Made by a program: the position numbers and the translations under genes. Of a stretch of DNA of 39,979 bases, positions 8,853 to 15,474 are shown in pieces. Below the pieces are notes generated by a model that saw nothing but the letters and a program-made list of their open reading frames with translations, ran no database searches and had not been told where the DNA came from. This DNA is from Spirochaetota bacterium (GTDB taxonomy: Bacteria; Spirochaetota; Spirochaetia; SZUA-6). The stretch spans positions 1-39,979 of the forward strand of contig JAADHF010000055.1 in the NCBI GenBank assembly GCA_013151965.1. The letters run 5' to 3'. Numbering within the stretch: the stretch's first letter is position 1; the number at the start of each line of letters is the position of its first letter.

Positions 8853-10205
8853 TTAATAGTTTCCCTGTTGTAAGTCCAGAAATTTAACCTTCTTTTTCCC
8901 TGTTATCACGGCGTTCTTAATAAGCAGGTCAAAGAGTTTTTTCTTTGCAATATCATCCTTCAGGTTATCCATAAGCTTATTGCCTGTAAATCTTCCCTTT
9001 AAATCTTCAAAAGACATATTGTTTGTTTCTGCTTCTTTTTTTATCGCTTCATCCGCTTCTTCATCGGAAACCTCTATTTTTTCTTTCTTTATGAGTTCAT
9101 GCACTACAAGGGCCTCTTTTAATCCCTTTTCCGCTGCAGGTTTCCATTCTTCCAGGAGATTTTCTTTAGTCTTACCATCTCTTCCAAGTACTTTTAAAAC
9201 AGCTGCTTCATCCGCCTGGAATTGTGCCACAAAATTATCCCATCGTGAAGAAAGCTCAAAATCGATCATTGCCTTGGGAACGGAAATTTTAGAATGAGCA
9301 ATGATCTCTTCCAATATCGCTGCTATTTTTTTATTCCTTATTACCGTTTCGGCTGAGCTTTTCAGTTTTTCCTTAATATCTTTCTTAAGATCTTCTAAAG
9401 TTTTGTATTTATCGCTTATGTCCTGCGCCAGTTCGTCGTTTATTTCCGGTACCTGTTTTTCTTTAACATTTCGAATTTTAATTTTCAGGTTAATCGTTTT
9501 TCCGGCGAGTTCTTTTGTTTCGAAATCATCGGGGTATGTCTTTTTTATAATCTTCTCGTCATCTTTTTCCATTCCTATTATATCATCGTCGACCTTATAT
9601 AAATTGTATCCCGTACCTACCTGAAAAACGAAGGATTCCCGTTTTGTATTCGGAAGCTCCTCTTCTTTCTCATCTACCTCCGAATAATCGATAGTAACAA
9701 TATCATCCTTTGCTACTACAGGCTTCTTCTTTTCGATAACAAGTGCGTTCTGATCCTGGAGTACTTTTAATTCCCTGTCGATATCCGCTTTTAATACCTT
9801 TGTTTCCAGTTCTTCCAGCTCTATGTTTTTATATTCGCCTATTTCTATTTCCGGGAATGTATCGTACTGAATGGTAAAGGAAAAATCTTTGCCTAATTCA
9901 AGTTTCTCTTCGGCATTTACATCCGGGGTTCCGTAAGAAAGCGGTTTTTTTTCCGCATTTTCCAGAGCCTGAGTTACACTGTGCTCTATTATTCTTTCAG
10001 CCGTTTCCTCGAGCAGGGAAGAACCGAATTTCCTTATAAGTACGGCAGGAGGCACTTTGCCCTTTCGGAATCCCTTTACCTGTACTTTTCTACAGTACTC
10101 CCCGACAAGAGAGTTGTATTCCTTTTCTATCTCATTGACCGGAACGTTTATCTGTAATTTTACTGCCGAATCTTCCAGCATCTCAGTTTTTATTTTTAAA
10201 TCCAC
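8853..10205 (-). CDS. tig: Trigger factor, ribosome-bound chaperone and peptidyl-prolyl isomerase
   Basis: The 450-residue protein shows the ribosome-binding signature GFRKGKVPP (45-53), an FKBP-type isomerase domain (about 160-245) and a long helical C-terminal chaperone region. It binds nascent chains at the exit tunnel. The start is GTG at 10205, preceded by AAGGAG six bases upstream, and no ATG fits as well. It is the first gene of the tig-clpP-clpX-lon group, an order known in other bacteria including treponemes. A TATAAT hexamer lies just upstream and a tRNA-operon terminator lies beyond it, so the operon is probably started here. Confidence 0.96.
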   Translation of the reverse strand: MDLKIKTEMLEDSAVKLQINVPVNEIEKEYNSLVGEYCRKVQVKGFRKGKVPPAVLIRKFGSSLLEETAERIIEHSVTQALENAEKKPLSYGTPDVNAEEKLELGKDFSFTIQYDTFPEIEIGEYKNIELEELETKVLKADIDRELKVLQDQNALVIEKKKPVVAKDDIVTIDYSEVDEKEEELPNTKRESFVFQVGTGYNLYKVDDDIIGMEKDDEKIIKKTYPDDFETKELAGKTINLKIKIRNVKEKQVPEINDELAQDISDKYKTLEDLKKDIKEKLKSSAETVIRNKKIAAILEEIIAHSKISVPKAMIDFELSSRWDNFVAQFQADEAAVLKVLGRDGKTKENLLEEWKPAAEKGLKEALVVHELIKKEKIEVSDEEADEAIKKEAETNNMSFEDLKGRFTGNKLMDNLKDDIAKKKLFDLLIKNAVITGKKKVKFLDLQQGNY

Positions 10206-10226
10206 CTCTGACTCCTTATACCTATT

Positions 10227-10255
10227 ATTATACGTGTAATAAAGCTTTTATAACA
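10227..10255 (-). promoter_or_regulatory. Probable promoter of the tig-clpP-clpX-lon operon
   Basis: A perfect TATAAT lies at 10232-10227 on the minus strand, giving a start near 10220 and a very short leader before the AAGGAG. The -35 region 17 bases away (TGTTAT) is poor. It lies between the tRNA terminator and tig, where a promoter is required. Confidence 0.4.
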
Positions 10256-10267
10256 GGTTTTATCTAA

Positions 10268-10305
10268 AAAAGTAAAGAAAAAGCGACCCATCTTTCGGAT
10301 CGCTT
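10268..10305 (-). terminator. Rho-independent terminator of the tRNA cluster
   Basis: On the minus strand, AAGCGATCC (10305-10297) pairs with GGGTCGCTT (10289-10281) over nine bases with one wobble and a seven-base GAAAGAT loop. The run TTTTTCTTT follows. It lies 13 bases after tRNA-Gly. Confidence 0.85.
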
Positions 10306-10317
10306 CTTAATTTATTA

Positions 10318-10389
10318 AGCGGGAAACGGGACTTGAACCCGCGACGTCCACCTTGGCAAGGTGGAGCTCTACCACTGAGCTATTCCCGC
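10318..10389 (-). tRNA. tRNA-Gly (GCC)
   Basis: The 72-base cloverleaf has acceptor arm GCGGGAA/TTCCCGC, U73, and a GGTTCAA T loop. The anticodon loop is TTGCCAA with anticodon GCC. No CCA is encoded. It is the last of seven tandem minus-strand tRNA genes and is followed by the terminator. Confidence 0.96.
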
Positions 10390-10441
10390 CTGTATTTCCA
10401 TAACCGATAAAATACCTTTTAAATCCGGTACTGATAATAAG

Positions 10442-10524
10442 TGCGAGAGAAGGGACTCGAACCCTTATGCCTTTAAGGCACCAGATCCTAAGTCTGGCGT
10501 GTCTGCCAATTTCACCACTCTCGC
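10442..10524 (-). tRNA. tRNA-Leu (TAG)
   Basis: The 83-base class II tRNA has acceptor GCGAGAG paired with CTCTCGC, A73, anticodon TAG in CTTAGGA, and a long variable arm. CCA is not encoded. A consensus promoter lies immediately upstream. Confidence 0.96.
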
Positions 10525-10528
10525 TTGC

Positions 10529-10557
10529 ATTATATCGGTTATAAGGCTTAAGGTCAA
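10529..10557 (-). promoter_or_regulatory. Strong promoter just before tRNA-Leu
   Basis: On the minus strand, TTGACC (10557-10552) and TATAAT (10534-10529) are separated by exactly 17 bases. The -10 ends only four bases before the mature tRNA 5' end, so transcription would begin at or within the first bases of the tRNA. The -35 lies in the loop and right arm of the hairpin at 10543-10574. Confidence 0.55.
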
Positions 10558-10574
10558 TATCGACCTTAAGCCTT
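10543..10574 (-). other. Perfect 13-bp hairpin between tRNA-Lys and tRNA-Leu
   Basis: AAGGCTTAAGGTC (10543-10555) and GACCTTAAGCCTT (10562-10574) are exact inverted copies with the loop AATATC. There is no T run after it on the minus strand, so it is not a classical terminator. It may separate or guide processing of the Lys and Leu tRNAs, and it overlaps the -35 of the tRNA-Leu promoter. Confidence 0.7.
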
Positions 10575-10576
10575 TA

Positions 10577-10649
10577 TGAGCCGTGAAGGGATCGAACCTT
10601 CGACCCGCAGATTAAGAGTCTGCTGCTCTCCCAGCTGAGCTAACGGCCC
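10577..10649 (-). tRNA. tRNA-Lys (CTT)
   Basis: The 73-base cloverleaf has acceptor GGGCCGT/ACGGCTC with a G2-U71 wobble, A73, and anticodon loop CTCTTAA with anticodon CTT. It is ten bases downstream of tRNA-Arg(TCG) and is probably co-transcribed with it. Confidence 0.96.
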
Positions 10650-10659
10650 ACAATATATC

Positions 10660-10733
<74 letters not shown>

Positions 10734-10740
10734 ATTGTAC

Positions 10741-10769
10741 TTAATATATACAGAACACTCAATTGACAA
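10741..10769 (-). promoter_or_regulatory. Possible internal promoter before tRNA-Arg (TCG)
   Basis: On the minus strand, TTGTCA (10769-10764) and TATTAA (10746-10741) are 17 bases apart. The -10 ends seven bases before the mature tRNA 5' end. The 78-base gap between tRNA-His and this tRNA leaves room for it. Confidence 0.4.
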
Positions 10770-10811
10770 TTCAGACTAACTGCTTCAGCCTGCTTATATA
10801 TTTAAGCCTCG

Positions 10812-10885
10812 GGTGGGTGATGGGGCTCGAACCCACAACAACCAGATCCACAGTCTGGTGCTCTGCCTATTGAACTACACCCACC
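10812..10885 (-). tRNA. tRNA-His (GTG)
   Basis: The cloverleaf has acceptor GTGGGTG/CACCCAC and the extra G-1 opposite C73 that is diagnostic of tRNA-His. The anticodon loop is CTGTGGA with anticodon GTG. The coordinates include G-1. A separate promoter lies upstream. Confidence 0.96.
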
Positions 10886-10919
10886 ATATGTTATGAAAAA
10901 GATCATGTAATGCTGCCAC

Positions 10920-10948
10920 AATATGCAAAAATAATGGCTTTTTGTCAA
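10920..10948 (-). promoter_or_regulatory. Promoter upstream of tRNA-His
   Basis: On the minus strand, a perfect TTGACA (10948-10943) is followed after 17 bases by CATATT (10925-10920). It lies 34 bases before the tRNA-His 5' end, in a 76-base gap after tRNA-Arg(TCT). Confidence 0.6.
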
Positions 10949-10961
10949 GTTTTATATCCTA

Positions 10962-11035
10962 CACGTCCAGCAGGATTCGAACCTGCGACCCACAGCTTAG
11001 AAGGCTGTTGCTCTATCCAGCTGAGCTATGGACGT
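10962..11035 (-). tRNA. tRNA-Arg (TCT)
   Basis: The 74-base cloverleaf has acceptor ACGTCCA/TGGACGT, G73, and anticodon loop CTTCTAA with anticodon TCT, reading AGA/AGG. It lies three bases after tRNA-Pro and must share its transcript. Confidence 0.96.
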
Positions 11036-11038
11036 ATC

Positions 11039-11111
11039 TCGGGATGAGAGGATTCGAACCTCCGATCTCCTGCTCCCAAAGCAGGCGCCCTAGCCCCTAG
11101 GCTACATCCCG
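11039..11111 (-). tRNA. tRNA-Pro (TGG)
   Basis: The 73-base cloverleaf has acceptor CGGGATG/CATCCCG with the C1-G72 pair typical of Pro, A73, and anticodon loop TTTGGGA with anticodon TGG. It is the first gene of the tRNA cluster, 15 bases after a good promoter. Confidence 0.96.
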
Positions 11112-11126
11112 TCCTGACAGAAAACG

Positions 11127-11155
11127 AATATATATATTTTTAGACACATCGTCAA
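11127..11155 (-). promoter_or_regulatory. Promoter of the tRNA cluster (before tRNA-Pro)
   Basis: On the minus strand, TTGACG (11155-11150) and TATATT (11132-11127) are 17 bases apart, giving a start about eight bases before tRNA-Pro. It lies between the argR stop and the first tRNA. Confidence 0.65.
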
Positions 11156-11202
11156 GCAGGTTACACTCTGTTTCCATCAGAATGAATGTTGTATCAGGGC
11201 AT

Positions 11203-11649
11203 TTAATCTAAAAGGGCCTTGAGGAATTTCTGTCTGTCTGTGTCTTCCTTTAGAACGACCAGCAGTGTATCTTCCCCTCCCAGAGTACCGATAATTTCGG
11301 GTAGATTAAGCTCGTCAATTGCAAAGGCGACACCGGTTGCATGACCTAGTTTTGTTTTTATTACTGCAAGGTTCCCGGAGAATTGCACCTTTACAATTCC
11401 GCGTTTTATATCATCTCTTATAAAAGGCTCGGGTATCTTTTCCATTTCCCGCTTTACAGCATAAATATAGCCTTCTGCAGCATCGGGAATTCTTGCAATA
11501 CCCAGCATCTTTAAATCCCGTGAAAGTGTAGCCTGTGTTACATCTATGCCTGCAAGCTTAAGCCTCTGCTGAAGTTCTTCCTGGTTGTGAACTATTTCAT
11601 CCTGCAGTATAGATAGTATCAGTCTTCTTCGTGATTCCTGGCCTGTCAG
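11203..11649 (-). CDS. argR: Arginine repressor ArgR/AhrC with a non-standard start codon
   Basis: The full protein is about 148 residues, matching the family length. The N-terminal winged helix contains VTQATLSRDLK (37-47). The C-terminal oligomerisation and arginine-binding domain contains GTLGGEDT, where the family usually has GTIAGDDT, so the first of the paired Asp residues is Glu (126). The first ATG in this frame (11508) falls inside the protein, after the DNA-binding domain. Upstream the frame stays open to a TAA just before the ribosome site. AAAGGAGG is placed five bases before CTG (11649) and two before ATT, and no ATG, GTG or TTG exists between. CTG is therefore chosen, with ATT as the alternative. 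No arginine biosynthesis gene is nearby. Confidence 0.88.
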   Translation of the reverse strand: MTGQESRRRLILSILQDEIVHNQEELQQRLKLAGIDVTQATLSRDLKMLGIARIPDAAEGYIYAVKREMEKIPEPFIRDDIKRGIVKVQFSGNLAVIKTKLGHATGVAFAIDELNLPEIIGTLGGEDTLLVVLKEDTDRQKFLKALLD

Positions 11650-11752
11650 AATAACCTCCTTTCGTTACTTTGTTAAACTATATTATAATAGATTTATTGT
11701 ATTATTTTCCACTGTTTTTATCATTATATTTCCAAAATAGTGCGGAGTAAGT

Positions 11753-11758
11753 TATAAT
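11753..11758 (+). promoter_or_regulatory. -10 hexamer before polX
   Basis: A perfect TATAAT lies 36 bases before the polX ATG in the gap divergent from argR. No good -35 is seen 16-18 bases upstream. A GGAG ribosome site lies between it and the start. Confidence 0.35.
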
Positions 11759-11794
11759 GATGGCCGGAAATGATTTTATGCGGAGAAAAAAAGT

Positions 11795-13576
11795 ATGGAT
11801 AATAAAAATATTGCTGCCGTGCTTAAAAAGATTTCTGTTTTTAAAGAACTTAAGGGTGAAAATCCCTTTAAAATAAGAGCTTTTGCCCAGGCTGCAAGAG
11901 TTCTGGAAAGAATAAACGTAAACGCTGAAGAACTCTGCAGACAAAACAGACTGCAGGAGATTAAAGGAATCGGAAAACAGATAGCCTCGGTTATAGAGGA
12001 GATTTTAAGAACCGGAAAGTCTTCTGTTCTTAAGGAACTAAAAGATTCTTTTCCAGAAAGCATCGAGGACCTTCTTAAAATCCCCGGAATGGGGCCGAAA
12101 AAGGTAAGGGTAATATGGGAAAAGCTGGGTATTGCCAGTCTCGGAGAATTGGAATATGCCTGCCTGGAGAACAGACTGTCAGTCCTTGAAGGTTTCGGAC
12201 AGAAAAGTCAGAAAAAGATTCTGTCGGCAATAGATTTTATAAGGAAGAATAGCGAGATGCACCTTCTCCCTGAGGCCGAAGATATCGCCCGCGAAGTAGT
12301 GGCTTCCCTTAAAAGCAAAGGTCTGTTTAAACGTATAGATGTTACGGGGAGTTTAAGAAGAGGGAAAACTGCCTTTAAGAGCATAGATATACTGCTTATG
12401 CCGGAAGAGGGGACAGGTAAGGACATATCTCTTATAGAGGAAACAGCAGCATCGCTTGCAGATACAGATACAGATTCGGGTACCGGGGATGTATTTAAAT
12501 TCTCAAAAAAGGCCGGTTCTGCGAAGGTTTCGATAAAAAGAGAAGGATTGCAGGTGGATTTCCGGATGGCGGATGAGATTTCCTATCCCGCAGCTCTCCG
12601 GTATTTTACGGGCTCAAGGAAGCACAATGCGGTTTTAAAAAAATTCGCTGAAAATTCGGGACTTGAAATAAATGAAAACGGTATTTTTAATAATGGTGAA
12701 AGAATTAACATAAGAACCGAGGCCGGGATATATAAAACACTCGGTCTGGCATGGATTCCTCCTGAACTGCGCGAGGGCTATGAAGAGGTAGAAGCTGCGG
12801 CAAAAGATGAAATTCCTCTGCTTGTGCGGAATTCCGATATAAAAGGAATGATGCATGTGCATTCTAACTATTCGGACGGTTCCTGCGGCATAAAAGAACT
12901 TGCGGAGGCTTGTATCTCCGGGGGGTATTTATACCTCTGCTTAAGCGACCATTCACAGTCGGCGTTTTATGCCGGAGGCCTGTCCGAACCGGAGATTATG
13001 CTGCAGCTGGATGAAGTAAAAACGCTGAATCGGGAGTTTGCCCCTTTTAAGATATTTTGCGGCATAGAATCCGATATACTGCCGGATGGGAACCTGGATT
13101 ACAGTGATGAGATTTTAAGCAGGCTCGATTTCGTTATCGGTTCCATACATTCCGGTCTTAATATGACGGAAGAAGAAGCTACAAATCGCCTCGTTTCCGC
13201 CATAAGAAATCCGTATCTTACCGTATTGGGTCATATCTCCGGGAGGCTCCTTCTTTCCCGCAGGGGATATCCTTACAATGAGGGTAAAATCCTCGATGAA
13301 CTGGCTGCCAATAAAACGGTCCTGGAACATAATTGCAACCCTCACAGGCTGGACCCGGACTGGGAATTTTTAAAGAAAGCCGGGGAACGAAGCATTATGA
13401 TTTCTATCGATACCGATGCACATTCTAAAGAAGGTTTTTCCGATGTTAAGTACGGAGTAAAAATGGCAGAGAAGGCATGGCTTAAAAGCGATGATATTTT
13501 AAATGCTATGGATACGGAGGAAATAGATGAATTCTTCAGAGAGAGAAAAAAGAGAAAGGGCCTTAAAAGTATATGA
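11795..13576 (+). CDS. polX: DNA polymerase X family protein with PHP nuclease domain; polymerase site altered
   Basis: The 593-residue protein has helix-hairpin-helix motifs (IKGIGKQIA at 56-64, IPGMGPKK at 96-103), a PolX palm domain (about 170-320) and a C-terminal PHP phosphoesterase domain (350-575). The PHP metal motifs are present: HVHSNYSDG (354-362), GIESDI, SIHSGL, GHISG and DTDAHS. VLEHN replaces the more usual VLEIN. In the palm, GSLRRGK is kept and the third carboxylate is D255 in LQVDF. The catalytic pair, normally DxD, reads S196-I-D198, so one metal-binding aspartate is lost. Polymerase activity is probably weak or absent, while the 3'-5' exonuclease/AP-endonuclease activity of the PHP part may remain. 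The start has GGAG nine bases upstream. The gene overlaps nth by 50 bases, suggesting a repair operon. Confidence 0.9.
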   Translation: MDNKNIAAVLKKISVFKELKGENPFKIRAFAQAARVLERINVNAEELCRQNRLQEIKGIGKQIASVIEEILRTGKSSVLKELKDSFPESIEDLLKIPGMGPKKVRVIWEKLGIASLGELEYACLENRLSVLEGFGQKSQKKILSAIDFIRKNSEMHLLPEAEDIAREVVASLKSKGLFKRIDVTGSLRRGKTAFKSIDILLMPEEGTGKDISLIEETAASLADTDTDSGTGDVFKFSKKAGSAKVSIKREGLQVDFRMADEISYPAALRYFTGSRKHNAVLKKFAENSGLEINENGIFNNGERINIRTEAGIYKTLGLAWIPPELREGYEEVEAAAKDEIPLLVRNSDIKGMMHVHSNYSDGSCGIKELAEACISGGYLYLCLSDHSQSAFYAGGLSEPEIMLQLDEVKTLNREFAPFKIFCGIESDILPDGNLDYSDEILSRLDFVIGSIHSGLNMTEEEATNRLVSAIRNPYLTVLGHISGRLLLSRRGYPYNEGKILDELAANKTVLEHNCNPHRLDPDWEFLKKAGERSIMISIDTDAHSKEGFSDVKYGVKMAEKAWLKSDDILNAMDTEEIDEFFRERKKRKGLKSI

Positions 13577-14177
13577 AATACTCAAGAAGGAATTTCCCGA
13601 TGCCCGGTGTCTGCTGAACTACAGGAATTCCTTCGAATTGTTGATTGCCACAATTCTTGCGGCACAGTGTACGGATGCGAGAGTCAACAGGGTTACTCCG
13701 GAATTGTTTAAGGTATTTCCGGACTTTAAGAAAATGGCTGAAGCAGACAGGGAGAAACTGGAGAGTATAATAAGACCTACCGGTTTTTTTCGAAATAAGG
13801 CAAAGAGTCTGATAAATGTTTCGAAAATTATAATGGAAAACTACAATGGCAGATTGCCGGAAACAGTAGAGGAGCTTTCCTCTCTCCCGGGAGTGGGCAG
13901 GAAAACAGGAAATGTTGTGGCGGCAAACTGTTTTGCATTACCTGCTGTTATCGTAGATACTCATGTAAAACGTGTTGCCGCCCGTCTTGGTTTTTCAAAG
14001 GAAAAACAGCCTGATAAAATCGAATGTGAACTTAAAAATCTTATTCCCGAATCCGAACAGACCCGGTTTTCCTATGCCGTTAATTTTCACGGAAGGTATA
14101 TATGCAGGGCCGGAAAACCCGCCTGTGACAGCTGCCCTGTCAGAAATCTATGCCCTTTTCCGGAAGATACCGCCTAA
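13527..14177 (+). CDS. nth: Endonuclease III, DNA glycosylase/AP lyase
   Basis: The 216-residue protein is a full-length HhH-GPD glycosylase that removes oxidised pyrimidines and cuts at the abasic site. The HhH motif LPGVGRKTGNV carries the catalytic K126, and D144 lies in VDTHVKR. The 4Fe-4S cluster ligands C193, C200, C203 and C209 have the family spacing (6, 2, 5). The ATG follows GAGGAAATAG inside the end of polX, giving a 50-base overlap and likely translational coupling. The 3' end overlaps the convergent Nudix gene by 38 bases, so no terminator fits between them. Confidence 0.97.
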   Translation: MNSSEREKRERALKVYEILKKEFPDARCLLNYRNSFELLIATILAAQCTDARVNRVTPELFKVFPDFKKMAEADREKLESIIRPTGFFRNKAKSLINVSKIIMENYNGRLPETVEELSSLPGVGRKTGNVVAANCFALPAVIVDTHVKRVAARLGFSKEKQPDKIECELKNLIPESEQTRFSYAVNFHGRYICRAGKPACDSCPVRNLCPFPEDTA

Positions 14178-14688
14178 CCTTATCCAGAGTCTTTTTGTTT
14201 TCCTTAAATGATAAGTCGAATGGAAGGCTGTCAAGGGAGAACCACTCCGATTCGGTGATATCATCTTCGGCTTTTAGCTTTTTCGAATCATCTATGGTAC
14301 ATAAAAAGTAAAGGCACAGGGTGTAATTCGCCTCTTCAGGGATATCATCACGCGGATATCTGTCGGTAACTGCATGGAACAGACGTAATTTAAGAATATC
14401 TATCCCCAACTCTTCCCGTATTTCACGTCTCAGACCTTCTTCCGGTTCCTCTCCGTTCCGTAAAAATCCGCCCGGGATATCCCAGTATCCCTTAAACGGT
14501 TCGATTCCTCTTCTGGTAAGAAGAACCTGATATTTTCCGTTCCCGGAACCGGTTTCCCTGATAATAACAGCTCCTGCCGTTGGTTTTGAAGTCTGGTAAA
14601 AATGATAACCGCATGAGGAACAGATTATAAGCTGGTCATCCCATTTTTCGATCTTTTTTCCGCAGACCGGACAGTAGGAGTAGTGCAT
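14140..14688 (-). CDS. Nudix hydrolase with N-terminal zinc ribbon
   Basis: The 182-residue protein begins with a zinc ribbon (C6, C9, C23, C26) and continues with a Nudix domain. The Nudix box GX5EX7REUXEEXGU is complete in GFLRNGEE...RREIREELGI (about 82-105). The architecture resembles NudC-like and NMNH-family hydrolases, but the ADP-ribose or NADH preference cannot be read from the sequence. It probably cleaves a nucleoside-diphosphate derivative in the cytoplasm. Its ATG shares one base with the stop of the lipoprotein gene upstream (TAATG), so they are translated from one message. It is the last gene of this minus-strand run and overlaps the nth 3' end. Confidence 0.9.
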   Translation of the reverse strand: MHYSYCPVCGKKIEKWDDQLIICSSCGYHFYQTSKPTAGAVIIRETGSGNGKYQVLLTRRGIEPFKGYWDIPGGFLRNGEEPEEGLRREIREELGIDILKLRLFHAVTDRYPRDDIPEEANYTLCLYFLCTIDDSKKLKAEDDITESEWFSLDSLPFDLSFKENKKTLDKVRRYLPEKGIDF

Positions 14689-15086
14689 TACTGTTTTTGT
14701 TTATTTTCTTTTTTTAAAATTCCCGCTTTTACTTTTTCAGCTAAAATTCTTGGTGCCTGAGGCCATTCCTTTGTTCCCTGCGTTGCGTATTTGTTTATAA
14801 GTTCATTAAACAATTTAACGGCCGTATCATTCTTATTCATTTTATGATAAAGAAAAGCAATCTCATAATAAGCCCAGAGGTTTTTTTCGAGATTACCGGG
14901 ATATCTTTTCTGAAATGTCCGGTAGTATTCCATGGCAAGCTTGTAATTTCCGTTCTCCGAAGCATCCTGGGCTTTCTGGAAAAGCTTGGCAGGGGAGAGG
15001 TTCTGTGGTATTTCCCCGGCGGTCGTCTGACACGCTGTTAATAGTAAAATTAAAAATATTACCGGAATTATAAATGTCTTTTTCAT
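14688..15086 (-). CDS. Small TPR-like lipoprotein
   Basis: The 132-residue protein has a type II signal peptide: KK, a hydrophobic stretch, and the lipobox LTAC with C19. The mature part contains two or three TPR-like helical hairpins (about 33-110), as in BamD/YbgF-type proteins but shorter. It is probably anchored to a membrane and acts as a protein-interaction scaffold. The start shares one base with the stop of the five-cysteine gene upstream (TGATG), and the end shares one base with the Nudix start. The exact role is unknown. Confidence 0.75.
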   Translation of the reverse strand: MKKTFIIPVIFLILLLTACQTTAGEIPQNLSPAKLFQKAQDASENGNYKLAMEYYRTFQKRYPGNLEKNLWAYYEIAFLYHKMNKNDTAVKLFNELINKYATQGTKEWPQAPRILAEKVKAGILKKENKQKQ

Positions 15087-15373
15087 CAGTAACTGTAAAT
15101 CTCATCCTTTATGGGTAGATTTTTTTTAAGTTCTTTTAAGAAGGTCTTCGTATCACCCATGGGTTCATAAGCGTCGCAGTAATCTATTGTCCTGCGCGCG
15201 ACGGTAAAGTACTTGTAAACTTTCTCTTCTCCAAGTTTCTTTTTCCATTTTCCCGCATCACATTTTACTCTCAAGTAGTACTGACTGCCATTGCCGGCCG
15301 CTATGCGGACCAGTTTGCAGTGTATGCAGTTTGCACAGTAAATCTTTTCACCTATCCGGGTGTTGTCGGACAT
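15086..15373 (-). CDS. Small five-cysteine protein of unknown function
   Basis: The 95-residue protein has no signal peptide and five cysteines: C13, C16, C19, then C38 and C66. The C-x2-C-x2-C cluster suggests zinc or Fe-S binding, but I recognise no family. ATG 15373 is chosen because AGAAGGA lies seven bases upstream. The upstream in-frame ATG (15403) has no ribosome site and lies on the -10 of a good promoter. It is followed by the lipoprotein and Nudix genes with one-base overlaps, so the three form an operon. Confidence 0.72.
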   Translation of the reverse strand: MSDNTRIGEKIYCANCIHCKLVRIAAGNGSQYYLRVKCDAGKWKKKLGEEKVYKYFTVARRTIDYCDAYEPMGDTKTFLKELKKNLPIKDEIYSY

Positions 15374-15401
15374 AGATATTCCTTCTACTGCTATATTATT
15401 C

Positions 15402-15431
15402 ATAATATCATAATCGACTTTTCACAGTCAA
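15402..15431 (-). promoter_or_regulatory. Promoter of the Cys protein-lipoprotein-Nudix operon
   Basis: On the minus strand, TTGACT (15431-15426) and TATTAT (15407-15402) are 18 bases apart. The start would fall near 15395, about 22 bases before ATG 15373. It lies in the 100-base gap after the TPR lipoprotein gene. Confidence 0.6.
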
Positions 15432-15474
15432 TAGTTTAACCTTTTCATGAACCCCTTTATTCTTAAGGTTTCAC

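Noticed and set aside
11203-11508. A 101-residue argR starting at ATG 11508
   Set aside because: It would lack the DNA-binding domain, which is encoded in frame upstream behind a strong ribosome site.
11702-12063. Minus-strand frames in the argR-polX gap and polX start
   Set aside because: They overlap the polX coding sequence and its promoter and show no domain.
15374-15403. Longer start of the five-cysteine protein at ATG 15403
   Set aside because: No ribosome site, and the ATG overlaps the -10 hexamer of the promoter.
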